Source of the DNA: Devosia rhodophyticola
Lineage (GTDB): Bacteria > Pseudomonadota > Alphaproteobacteria > Rhizobiales > Devosiaceae
Assembly: GCF_028816475.1 (NCBI RefSeq)
Contig: NZ_CP118247.1
Coordinates: 1,178,001 to 1,242,000 of the forward strand
Direction of reading: 5' to 3'
Length of the DNA: 64,000 nt
The notes under the pieces are model-generated. The model was not told where the DNA came from and made no database searches. It saw nothing but the letters and a program-made list of their open reading frames with translations. The translations under genes and the position numbers were made by a program. Shown here piece after piece: positions 56,284 through 64,000 of the stretch (position 1 is its first letter; every line of letters starts with the position of its first letter).

Positions 56284-57203
56284 CGACCCTGCTCGACGTG
56301 CGCAATGTGTCCAAGCGCTTTACCATGGGCGGACTGCTGAGCCGCCGGAGCGTGGAGGCGGTGCAGGACGCCAGCCTGTCGCTAAGCAGCGAGAGGCCTG
56401 AGATCTTTACCATTATCGGGGAAAGCGGCTCGGGCAAAACGACGCTGGCGCGGATGATCCTGGGGCTGGAACGGCCGAGCGGCGGCGAAATTAGCTTTCG
56501 CGGCAAAATGGTGAGCCAGAGGGTCAGCCGACAGGAACGGCTGGAGTTCATGGCCAATGTGCAGCCGGTGTTCCAGAACCCGTTCGAGGCGTTCAACCCG
56601 CTCAAGGAAATCGACCGCTACTTGGAATCGACGGCGAAGCGGTTTTTGAAGCTGCATCGGCAGGACGATATCGATGGCGCGATGGATGGCGCGTTGCAGA
56701 AAGTGGGGCTGAGCCTGGCCGAGGTGAAGGGGCGCTATCCCCATGAGATGAGCGGCGGGCAGTTGCAGCGGGCCGCCATTGCTCGGGCGCTGATCCCCAA
56801 TCCGCCGCTGCTGGTGGCCGATGAGCCGGTGTCGATGGTGGATGCCTCGTTGCGCATGAGCATCGTCAACCTGCTGCGCAGCCTGCGCGACGATTTCGGA
56901 GTGTCGGTGGTTTACATTACCCATGATCTGGCGACGGCATACTACATTTCCAACCGCCTGATCATCATGCAGCGCGGCCGGATCGTGGAAATGGGCGATG
57001 CCCGTACGGTATTGGACAATCCCGAGCACCCCTATTCGCGCCTGCTCAAGGCCAGCGTCCTGAGCACGGAAGATGCCGGTGCAGGCAAGCTGATGACCGA
57101 TCCCGGCATGGCAGCATTGGCGAGCGAACGGATGGAGCGGCCAGGCAGTCTGCAGAGTCGGCCCGACGGGCGGCTAGTGCGAGTATGTGAGGAGGCCCGA
57201 TAG
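56280..57203 (+). CDS. ABC transporter ATPase (DppF type)
   Basis: A 307-residue ATPase starting at the ATGA overlap with the DppD-type gene. Walker A GESGSGKTTL, Q loop PVFQNPFEAFNP, signature MSGGQLQRAAIARAL, Walker B LLVADEPVSMVDA and H loop YITHDLATAYYISNRL are intact. With the DppD-type protein it forms the heterodimeric motor of the importer. Confidence 0.94.
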   Translation: MTTLLDVRNVSKRFTMGGLLSRRSVEAVQDASLSLSSERPEIFTIIGESGSGKTTLARMILGLERPSGGEISFRGKMVSQRVSRQERLEFMANVQPVFQNPFEAFNPLKEIDRYLESTAKRFLKLHRQDDIDGAMDGALQKVGLSLAEVKGRYPHEMSGGQLQRAAIARALIPNPPLLVADEPVSMVDASLRMSIVNLLRSLRDDFGVSVVYITHDLATAYYISNRLIIMQRGRIVEMGDARTVLDNPEHPYSRLLKASVLSTEDAGAGKLMTDPGMAALASERMERPGSLQSRPDGRLVRVCEEAR

Positions 57204-57803
57204 CGAACCGATCACGATCAGATCAAGGACGGATCGGCCGATCCGACGGTGATCGTGCGCGAGGGGACCAAAGAATACTGGATGTTATACACCAATCAGC
57301 AAGCCAATGCCGGCGGCCCAGGCGTGGACAACTGCTTGCCCTGGCGTCATCGACTTTGAGGTTTGCGCCCTCAGATACACACAGACCGGCACCATAAGTG
57401 ATACCGAGCGCGGCCTTGTACTTTGCGGATTGCTTGGCGTGCGCCAAGCGAGTTGCGCTGCTGCTACGTGCAACGCGGACTTGCTTCCGTGCGATCTGTG
57501 CATTTCCTGCCCTGCAGAATGGTGACGTCTTGTCCCTGGATATCAAAAACCTTGAACTCTTCGTCCGCGTCGACAAGCTTGGCGCCGTGGTACGGCCCGA
57601 ACCATGCTCTCGCGCACGGCACAGTCAATTGCCGGGCATTTGAGGTTGGGCAGCCCTCTGGCACGTTGGCAAGGATTTGCAGGCAGGCACCTACAGGCGA
57701 CAAATCAGGCTCAGTACGGCGCCCTGCTCTAGTCTAGAGACGACAACGTCGACGGGCCAATATCTGGCACCAGGCATGAAACATCTTTGAGGTGGCAGTT
57801 CTT
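57204..57803. other. Interval with glycosidase-like scrap, otherwise gene-free
   Basis: About 600 bases. Apart from the fragment at 57225-57359, no family is recognised on either strand; the mixed short frames look like decayed coding DNA. Confidence 0.45.
57225..57359 (+). pseudogene. Glycosidase-like gene fragment
   Basis: 44 codons read KDGSADPTVIVREGTKEYWM then LYTNQQANAGGPGVDN. This resembles a five-bladed propeller repeat of GH43-type or related glycosidases. There is no start codon and the frame ends soon after. Probably the remnant of a catabolic gene once served by the adjacent importer. Confidence 0.4.
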
Positions 57804-59105
57804 CTACTTCTGTGCCCACCAAGTGTCTGCCAACGGCGCTCCGCCTACAAAAGCGTTTCCACCCAGCGTTTCGCCAATGCGCAGACATTCATTCCACTTC
57901 GCCATGCGTTCAGACCGTGCGAACGAGCCAACCTTGAGCTGACCGGCGTTAAGACCAACCGAGAGATGACTGATCGATACATCCTCGGTTTCGCCCGATC
58001 TGGCCGATACGACGCCACGGAACCCCTTGGCTCGCGCCATCTCAAGGCAGTCAAACGATTGCGTCACTGTACTGGCCTGATTGACCTTGATGAGTACCGA
58101 ATTGCAGGCTCCTGCCGCTGCAGCCTCTTCCACCAGGGCCGCGTTGGTTACCAGGTAGTCGTCACCGATAATCTGCACGCGATCACCAAACTCGGCGGTA
58201 AATGCCGCCATACCAACGGCGTCATCTTCGGCCAGCGGATCCTCGATGGAGGCAATCGGATAGTCATTGAGCCAGCGCCCCAGCAGCGCGATCATTTCAT
58301 CGCGTCCCAGTTCACGATCTTCCAACGCAAGGCGATAACGCCCGTCTTTGCCGAACTCGGACGCGGCGATATCGAGCGAGATGACCACGCGATCACCAGG
58401 TTTTTCACCGGCCAGTTCGATAGCACGCACCAGGGTTTCAAGGGCTTCTTCATTGTGATCAAATACCGGCCACCAACCACCCTCATCAGCAACGCCTACC
58501 GAACGACCGCGATCCTTCATGAGCGCACCAGCGGCTCGATATATTTCAGCGGTTACCTCGAGCGCTTCATCAAAACTGGCCGCGCCCGGCACCATCACCA
58601 TGAAGTCTTGGACGTCAACGCGACGTCCAGCATGAGCACCGCCCCCGAAAATCTGAATTTCGGGCAAAGGCAAAGTCGGCGTTTGGCTCGAAATATCGGC
58701 AACATGCCGCCAAAGTGGCACTTGCTTGGCGGAAGCAGCCACGTGAAGCGCCGCAAGCGAAGTTGCAACGAGCGCATTGCCGCCTAGTTCCGAGCGCAGC
58801 GGGCTTGGATCCAGCGCCAGCATGGCAAGATCAACCGCCCGCTGATCCGTTGCGTCAAGCCCCTTGAGCGCGGGGGCTATGACGTCATTGATGTTGGCAA
58901 CTGCGCGCCGCACATCCATGCCGCCCAAGGCACTGCCCCCATCGCGCAGGTCGATTGCCTCGCGGGTACCGCGCGACGCGCCGGCGGGTGCCATGGCGCG
59001 ACCGACGGCACCGCTCTGAGTGGCGATCTCAACTTCGACTGTGGGATTACCCCGGCTATCCCAGACGCGGCGCGCGTGCAAATTGCTTATGATGGCTTGC
59101 GTCAC
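57804..59105 (-). CDS. Enolase-family paralog with altered substrate site
   Basis: A 433-residue protein clearly homologous to enolase. Metal ligands are kept (ISLDIAASEF, SIEDPL, IGDDYLVTN), as are the catalytic Lys regions (LIKVNQASTVTQ and GQLKVGS) and the Glu loop ADEGGW. Yet two key spots differ: the QEFM Glu is Asp (VQDFMVMVP), and the phosphate-binding SHRSGETED run reads SARSGETED, losing its His. It may act on a different phosphorylated sugar acid, or be a weak isozyme. GTG 59105 overlaps the kinase stop by 4 bases, so the two genes are translationally coupled. Confidence 0.88.
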   Translation of the reverse strand: MTQAIISNLHARRVWDSRGNPTVEVEIATQSGAVGRAMAPAGASRGTREAIDLRDGGSALGGMDVRRAVANINDVIAPALKGLDATDQRAVDLAMLALDPSPLRSELGGNALVATSLAALHVAASAKQVPLWRHVADISSQTPTLPLPEIQIFGGGAHAGRRVDVQDFMVMVPGAASFDEALEVTAEIYRAAGALMKDRGRSVGVADEGGWWPVFDHNEEALETLVRAIELAGEKPGDRVVISLDIAASEFGKDGRYRLALEDRELGRDEMIALLGRWLNDYPIASIEDPLAEDDAVGMAAFTAEFGDRVQIIGDDYLVTNAALVEEAAAAGACNSVLIKVNQASTVTQSFDCLEMARAKGFRGVVSARSGETEDVSISHLSVGLNAGQLKVGSFARSERMAKWNECLRIGETLGGNAFVGGAPLADTWWAQK

Positions 59106-60109
59106 TGGGCGCGCTCCTGTTCGAGATGTTGTACAAATTTCTTTAGATTGGTGGGCGGTGCCGCCACCAGCGGCATCGCGAGATTGCGAACGCGCTGCTG
59201 TTCGTCCTGGGTGAGATATTCGACGGGCGACTTGCCATCCACCCGCGCCAACATCAGTGCAGGCAAAAGTGCGGCCACCCGACGTTCGCACACGGCTGAG
59301 GCTTCCCACCTAATTGATGACTTATAGGCCGCCCAGAATGCCCCGATTGCAGCCCGCAGGCTTGCCGCGATGGCTGGCACATGGATCGATTTGAGCACGA
59401 GATGATTGAGACAAAAAGCGACATCAAATGCCGGATCGCCCATGCTCGCGCATTCTGCATCAAGAATGATCGGCTGCCCGTCGCTGAGTAGAATGTTTTT
59501 AGGACTGATGTCCCCGTGAACCAGCGCAAGGCGCGAATTTGCGAGCCCCTCAGCCAGCGATAAGAGGGGAGCAGCAAGGTTGGGGTGCCGGTTGGCAGTA
59601 TAACGCAGATACGGCTCAACGCGGAGCGCTTCGAAATCTGCGGCGTTTTGAAAAAGTGTCGTGTCAAAACCGGGGGCACTGGAGGCGGCATGAATGCGGC
59701 CAAGCACTGAGGCGACGGCCGCAGCTTCGCCCTGCTCCTGGCGCCCTGCCAACAAGTCGGCTTTCCAAAGACTGACCCCGGGACCTGCCACAAACTCCAT
59801 GGCAAAGCCGTGTTCGCCTTCGGACCAACCCAGCACCTTGGGCACGCACCCGGGCGCCGCCGCGCCAGCGGTCGTCAACCACGCATATTCGGCACGGCTA
59901 CGATGGATCGGCGCATACCAGTCAGCAGCCACATTCAATTTGCCCAGCGCGAACTTGACGCAAACGGTTCGATCCCGAAATGACACCGCCGCAATATCGG
60001 AAGCCACACCGCCCGTAAGACGGCGAACTTCGGTTATCTCGTCGCGCGCGCACAACCCCAGTTCGAGTACCAGAGATTTGCACCGATCACTAAAATCTGT
60101 CTCCGCCAT
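59102..60109 (-). CDS. APH-family small-molecule kinase
   Basis: A 335-residue phosphotransferase of the aminoglycoside phosphotransferase/choline kinase fold. The Brenner-type loop LVHGDISPKNILL gives the catalytic Asp, and ILDAECASMGDPAFDVAF the metal-binding Asp. TGGVASDIAAVSFRDRTVCVKFA is the nucleotide-binding part. Coupling to an enolase paralog and control by LacI argue for a catabolic kinase, like methylthioribose kinase, rather than drug resistance. First gene of a two-gene operon divergent from lacI. Substrate unknown. Confidence 0.86.
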   Translation of the reverse strand: MAETDFSDRCKSLVLELGLCARDEITEVRRLTGGVASDIAAVSFRDRTVCVKFALGKLNVAADWYAPIHRSRAEYAWLTTAGAAAPGCVPKVLGWSEGEHGFAMEFVAGPGVSLWKADLLAGRQEQGEAAAVASVLGRIHAASSAPGFDTTLFQNAADFEALRVEPYLRYTANRHPNLAAPLLSLAEGLANSRLALVHGDISPKNILLSDGQPIILDAECASMGDPAFDVAFCLNHLVLKSIHVPAIAASLRAAIGAFWAAYKSSIRWEASAVCERRVAALLPALMLARVDGKSPVEYLTQDEQQRVRNLAMPLVAAPPTNLKKFVQHLEQERAQ

Positions 60110-60119
60110 GCAACGTTCC

Positions 60120-60164
60120 TATGTTCACGTGAACATAAATGACTTTGACACATTGACATGTCAA
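60120..60164. promoter_or_regulatory. Two LacI-type palindromes in divergent promoter
   Basis: TATGTTCACGTGAACATA (60120-60137) is a perfect 18-base palindrome with a CG centre, as LacI proteins favour. TTGACATGTCAA (60153-60164) is a second perfect palindrome. Both lie in the 101-base space between the kinase and regulator genes. Confidence 0.65.
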
Positions 60165-60210
60165 GCCAAAAACCAGAAGTATCCGGCCGAAACAGCAGAA
60201 CGGCAAGTAG

Positions 60211-61191
60211 ATGCGTGTATCGATAAAATCGATAGCCAAAGATCTGAACATCTCTCACATGACCGTCTCGCGGGCGCTGTCCGCCCACCCGAATGTCAAT
60301 GCCAAAACCCGGGAAATGGTGCTCAGGCGCGCGCAAGAGGTTGGATATGTCAAGAACCGGGCAGCCAACACCATGCGCGGCGAGTCCACAGGAATTGTCG
60401 GCCTGCTACTGCCCAATATCGTCAACGACTTTTACGCCCGCTTTGCCAATGAACTGGGTCTATTATGCTCGGATTCCGGTTTGGATTTGTTGGTCAACTT
60501 GACCAATGACGACCCGGCGCGCGAACAGGCCGGGCTTGATAAGCTGCTGACATTGCAGGCATCAAGCGTAATATTTGTTCCGACCCCGGGCGATGAAACA
60601 AGACCCGTTTCCCCGCGAGACAGTACTCACTTCATTGAACTGATCCGCACGCGGTCTGCCGAGCGCAGATGCCTTTTGGTAGAGGACGAACAGGCGCTGC
60701 GTGCCGCCATAGCCCATTTGGCAGCACGCGGCTGCCGCAGGATTGGGTATATCGGGGCAGCCCCCGGCCTTTCTTCGGGCCAACGTCGGCAACAGGCTTA
60801 CCTCGAAGCCCTTAACGAAGCTGGGTTCGTGCCCGATCAGACCCTGACCCGTCTGGGTGACCCGGGACGTAATTTCGGTATGGCGAGCATGATTGATCTG
60901 CTCGACAATCCCAATGCGCCCGATGGCGTGCTTTGTGGCGGCTTTGAAATTTCCAATGGCGCCCTTGAGGGATGTCTGACGCGCGGCGTCCAATTCCCTA
61001 ACCAATTGGCCTTTGTTGGCTATGGGGATCCCGAACTCTATCGCTGGCTGGCTGGCGGCATTTCGACCGTCAGCGTTGACGCTGAAAGCCTGGCGCGCCA
61101 AGCGATTTTGATGGTTCTGGCCGGGCCCGATCTCGCCGATCCAATTCTGCCGCAAGTACAGGCTCATTTGGTTTTACGACAATCAGCTTAG
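60211..61191 (+). CDS. LacI-family transcriptional regulator
   Basis: A 326-residue repressor: helix-turn-helix SIKSIAKDLNISHMTVSRAL (residues 4-23), hinge region, then a ligand domain from GIVGLLLPNIVNDFYARFAN onward. It is divergent from the kinase-enolase operon, with an 18-base palindrome between; it probably represses both. Ends 90 bases before the convergent regulator gene. Confidence 0.92.
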   Translation: MRVSIKSIAKDLNISHMTVSRALSAHPNVNAKTREMVLRRAQEVGYVKNRAANTMRGESTGIVGLLLPNIVNDFYARFANELGLLCSDSGLDLLVNLTNDDPAREQAGLDKLLTLQASSVIFVPTPGDETRPVSPRDSTHFIELIRTRSAERRCLLVEDEQALRAAIAHLAARGCRRIGYIGAAPGLSSGQRRQQAYLEALNEAGFVPDQTLTRLGDPGRNFGMASMIDLLDNPNAPDGVLCGGFEISNGALEGCLTRGVQFPNQLAFVGYGDPELYRWLAGGISTVSVDAESLARQAILMVLAGPDLADPILPQVQAHLVLRQSA

Positions 61192-61280
61192 GCATGGAAT
61201 TGCCCGAACCAATGCTCTGATGGGAGACATTCTAGCCTCTCCACCGGCGTCACTTTCCCGCCGCCTCTTTTGCCTCGACC

Positions 61281-62693
61281 CTAGTCCATCCGCGCATATA
61301 GACTTTCAGCGCGACTGGAGTCGTCGAGCCGAAACCGGTGGTCGGCAGGTGGGTGGGCCCGCTGACCGCATTCCAATCTCGGGCAAATACGGCAACCGAC
61401 ACCGATGGGAACGACCTGACCGTTGCCATCCAGGTCAATGCCGTCCGAATATATCATGTCCCGGGCATGATGCAGGGCGCAACCCAGCCCGATAGACATA
61501 TAGCGTCGCGGCGCATTGTAGCGATGATCACCCTTGGCGATGGTTCGGGCGATGCAAAAATAGCGCTGGCCGTCCGGCATTTGCGATACCTGAATATTGA
61601 TCCGATCCGGACTGAGAAATGCCGAATAGATATTCCAGCGCGGACATGCCCCTGAATGGCGTGGGATGTGAATGCCCGAGAGCGAAAACCGCTTGGAAAT
61701 ATTGCCGGCAATGTCGGTCCGTACCAAATGTAGCGGAATACCGAGTGCCCCTTTTCGTTGAAGGGTAGTCATGCGGTGACACACCTGCTCAAAGCTCGCG
61801 CCGAACCGTCGCCCGATGCGCTCTATATCATAGCGATAGTCGCGGCATGCCTTGCGAAACGGCTCATAAGGCATCACCAGGGCCGCCGCAAAATATGCCG
61901 ACAAGACATTGCGCGCCAAAACAGGGGCATCACCCTCAGGCAGGTTCGATCGGGTGATGATGTTTTCAATTTCCGTGTTGGCCGCGAGTTGGCCCAATTG
62001 ATGCCCAACCAGAAACAGCGCCGACTCCGCCGGAAGGATGTCCGAAATCAGCAAATGGTTGCGCCGTTCGTCCCGTTGACGGGCAACACCCAGCGGAAGA
62101 GAGGCCAACCGCACCTCAAGTCCGAAGACGTTAAACAGATAGGTGCGAAGCCCCGATTCAAACGTGTCGGCAGACCGATCAATATCGAGTCTGATCCGTT
62201 CGGCCTCTGCTTCAAGGGTAGGGAAATAGTTTGAATTTTCCTGCAGAAAGTCCGAAATGGCATCTGTCGCCAGATGAAATGGCTCCACCTCCGAACGCGG
62301 CGCTGGTGTCGGCCCGGTTTGCGTTGTGATGATGCGATAGCGGTCATAAAGTTTGACGATAGCTTTGGCCGCCGCCGGATTGGAATGGGCCAGATCGCGA
62401 ATTTCGAAGTTGGTCAGATCGCTGTCGGCAAACAGGTCATCCCCGAATGCCTCCATCAGATCGCCAAGCAATCGCCCCTCGTCGCCATCGACCAATTCGC
62501 CGGGCTCCACACCAAAATAGCCAGATATTGAGAACAGCAGCGCCACAGTAACCTTGCGGCGATTGTGCTCGATCAGGTTTAGGTAACTCGCCGAAATGCC
62601 CAGCGCCTGCGCCAGATCTGCCTGCGCCAGCCCACGAAGTCGCCGCAATCGCTTTATGCGTCCCCCAATCTGGGTATCGGCTGTTTCCTTCAT
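61281..62693 (-). CDS. XRE-family short-chain fatty acyl regulator (RamB/ScfR type)
   Basis: A 470-residue regulator. The XRE helix-turn-helix (IKRLRRLRGLAQADLAQALG, then ISASYLNLIEHNRRKVT) is followed by an IrrE-type peptidase-like domain (DUF955, around FLVGHQLGQLAAN, lacking the HExxH site) and the C-terminal DUF2083 with conserved Cys (CPRWN, GCALHHA, CRICPR, CGQRAHPP). Such proteins control glyoxylate and propionate genes. It is divergent from aceA, its likely target. ATG 62693 was chosen with GGGAG 6 bases upstream; a second ATG lies at 62696. Confidence 0.92.
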   Translation of the reverse strand: MKETADTQIGGRIKRLRRLRGLAQADLAQALGISASYLNLIEHNRRKVTVALLFSISGYFGVEPGELVDGDEGRLLGDLMEAFGDDLFADSDLTNFEIRDLAHSNPAAAKAIVKLYDRYRIITTQTGPTPAPRSEVEPFHLATDAISDFLQENSNYFPTLEAEAERIRLDIDRSADTFESGLRTYLFNVFGLEVRLASLPLGVARQRDERRNHLLISDILPAESALFLVGHQLGQLAANTEIENIITRSNLPEGDAPVLARNVLSAYFAAALVMPYEPFRKACRDYRYDIERIGRRFGASFEQVCHRMTTLQRKGALGIPLHLVRTDIAGNISKRFSLSGIHIPRHSGACPRWNIYSAFLSPDRINIQVSQMPDGQRYFCIARTIAKGDHRYNAPRRYMSIGLGCALHHARDMIYSDGIDLDGNGQVVPIGVGCRICPRLECGQRAHPPADHRFRLDDSSRAESLYARMD

Positions 62694-62842
62694 CATATGC
62701 TCCCAATTATTTACATCATTTACAAAAATGACAACCGATTTTGACACTGACTTTACAGCTTTACTTGGGAATTTTCGCTATTATCTTGCAATGAGACGGC
62801 ACTTGTCAAATATTTACACAAATAGGATGAGGAGACTTTCGG
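62694..62842. promoter_or_regulatory. Divergent promoter with ATTTACA copies
   Basis: ATTTACA occurs at 62709-62715, 62718-62724 and 62812-62818. The first two are 9 bases apart. They are candidate sites for the RamB/ScfR-type regulator controlling itself and the aceA unit. Confidence 0.4.
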
Positions 62843-63070
62843 ATGAGCCCGACAACCAGTGAACGAGAAGAATATCTGACCATCATCGCCCCTACCGCCA
62901 TTGAGGCGATGGAACAGTTCAAGACGCGCGGGCTTGGCGCCCAAGGCTACTCAATCGCTGGCAAGATCGGTCGGCACCAGTTTTCTCTGGTCGGCGCAGG
63001 TTCGGCCACTGAATTGTTCACCGGTGTCGGCATGATTGCCGCCACGTTCAGCCGACGCGTAATCGACTAG
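62843..63070 (+). CDS. Small conserved hypothetical protein upstream of aceA
   Basis: A 75-residue soluble protein ([20 protein letters not shown] ... [12 protein letters not shown]) with a GAGGAG-like site (GAGGAGAC) before the ATG. No domain is recognised. It lies between the regulator and aceA promoters and may be co-transcribed with aceA, 77 bases downstream. Confidence 0.6.
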   Translation: MSPTTSEREEYLTIIAPTAIEAMEQFKTRGLGAQGYSIAGKIGRHQFSLVGAGSATELFTGVGMIAATFSRRVID

Positions 63071-63147
63071 CCACTTCACCCCATCGCCGGAAACAACAAT
63101 CGCGTCAAGCGACCGGCGAAGCCATGCCCAAAAAAGAGGAGAATTCA

Positions 63148-64000
63148 ATGCTCGACAAACCCCAGTTTCCCGTCCCCGATTGGGCGCCCGATCGCTGGCG
63201 CAATATTTCTCGGACCTATGCGCCATCCGACGTGGCGCGACTTTCCGGCTCCATGCCATGCCGCCACACCTTGGCCGAAAATGGCGCCAGACGCCTGTGG
63301 GAGTTGCTGCATAGCCAGGACTTTGTGCCAACCCTGGGCACATTCACCGGCAATCAGGCGGTGCAGCAGGTCAAGGCCGGGCTGAAGGCAATTTATCTCT
63401 CTGGCTGGCAGGTGGCGGCCGATGCCAATACTTCGGGCAATATGTATCCCGATCAGAGCCTTTATCCGGTCGATAGCGTCCCTTCGGTGGTCAAGCGCAT
63501 CAACAAGGCCCTGCAGCGCGCCGATCAAATTCAGACGATGGAGCAGGCCGACGGAATAACCACCACTGATCATGATTTCTTCGTCCCCGTCATCGCCGAT
63601 GCCGAGGCCGGGTTCGGCGGCGCGTTGAACGTTTTCGAGCTCATGAAGGCCATGATCGAGGCTGGCGCCGCCGCCGTTCACTTTGAGGATCAACTGGCAT
63701 CGGAAAAGAAGTGCGGCCATTTGGGTGGCAAGGTGCTGGTGCCGACCAGCCAGTTCATTCGCACGCTAAACGCGGCCCGCCTAGCGGCCGACGTCATGGG
63801 CGTGCCCACGCTGATCATGGCACGCACCGACGCAGAAGCGGCCCGCCTGATCACCTCGGATATCGACCCCTACGACGCTCCCTTCGTCATCAAGGAACGT
63901 ACGGCCGAAGGGTTTTACCAGCTCAAGGGTGGTATGGATGCTGCCATTGCCCGAGGCATCGCTTATGCGCCCTATGCCGACTTGATCTGGTGCGAGACCA
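63148..64000 (+). CDS. aceA: Isocitrate lyase, N-terminal part (cut by window edge)
   Basis: 284 codons from an ATG at 63148, 6 bases after GAGGAG, open to the right edge. The family signature [14 protein letters not shown] holds the catalytic Cys189; [20 protein letters not shown] and [12 protein letters not shown] are also typical. It cleaves isocitrate to succinate and glyoxylate in the glyoxylate shunt, needed for growth on acetate or fatty acids. The divergent RamB/ScfR-type gene is the likely regulator. Confidence 0.96.
   Translation, partial: MLDKPQFPVPDWAPDRWRNISRTYAPSDVARLSGSMPCRHTLAENGARRLWELLHSQDFVPTLGTFTGNQAVQQVKAGLKAIYLSGWQVAADANTSGNMYPDQSLYPVDSVPSVVKRINKALQRADQIQTMEQADGITTTDHDFFVPVIADAEAGFGGALNVFELMKAMIEAGAAAVHFEDQLASEKKCGHLGGKVLVPTSQFIRTLNAARLAADVMGVPTLIMARTDAEAARLITSDIDPYDAPFVIKERTAEGFYQLKGGMDAAIARGIAYAPYADLIWCET

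Noticed and set aside
1..64000. CRISPR arrays and rRNA genes
   Set aside because: No regularly spaced repeats or rRNA-like sequence were seen.

Overview
The window looks like chromosomal DNA of a free-living alphaproteobacterium of the Hyphomicrobiales, probably near Devosia or Pelagibacterium (Devosiaceae). This is inferred from gene families: many sugar ABC operons with ROK and LacI regulators, tctCBA with tctDE, a RamB/ScfR-type regulator divergent from aceA, a GH51 arabinofuranosidase beside a peptide-type ABC importer, and a bufferin operon. There is no rRNA gene to confirm it. No CRISPR array or plasmid origin was seen.

Layout. 1-7 kb: alpha-mannoside locus (GH38 mannosidase cut by the left edge, two permeases, a frameshifted binding protein, a divergent Gfo/Idh/MocA dehydrogenase, a ROK regulator). 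7.3-9.4 kb: bufferin operon bufA1-bufB-bufC. 9.8-16.2 kb: a solute-binding protein plus TctE/TctD-like two-component system, divergent from tctC-tctB-tctA. 16.7-22.5 kb: a second, QseBC-like two-component system divergent from an extracytosolic electron-transfer set (DUF2271, PepSY-flavodoxin-reductase fusion, ApbE). 22.4-25 kb: LacI regulator and a degenerate M24 protein around an operator array. 25-36 kb: two facing operons (GMC oxidoreductase, UgpC-like ATPase, M81 peptidase; binding protein, two permeases, two TIM-barrel isomerases, ROK regulator) that read as one glycoside uptake and oxidation system.

36-46 kb, between tRNA-Leu(CAA) and tRNA-Ser(GGA), looks like an island. It holds an IS630 scrap, three consecutive genes for large secreted proteins of unknown function (YxxxP-repeat protein, VHL-like/trefoil-like protein, triplicated-module protein ending in an MliC-like domain), a ruined primase/helicase gene and an IS3-family element. 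46-48 kb: housekeeping genes (msrA, a YjbR-like gene, a GFA-family gene, tRNA-Gly). 48-57 kb: arabinoside locus (ArsR-type regulator, GH51, five-gene ABC importer). 57.8-61.2 kb: enolase paralog and small-molecule kinase under a divergent LacI regulator. 61.3-64 kb: RamB/ScfR-type regulator and aceA (isocitrate lyase, cut by the right edge).

A caution on quality: at least five otherwise good genes are broken by the loss of a single base in or next to a homopolymer (near 3574, 21388, 28077, 33905 and 43495). This looks more like uncorrected sequencing error than gene decay. Those genes are described as they would read when corrected.
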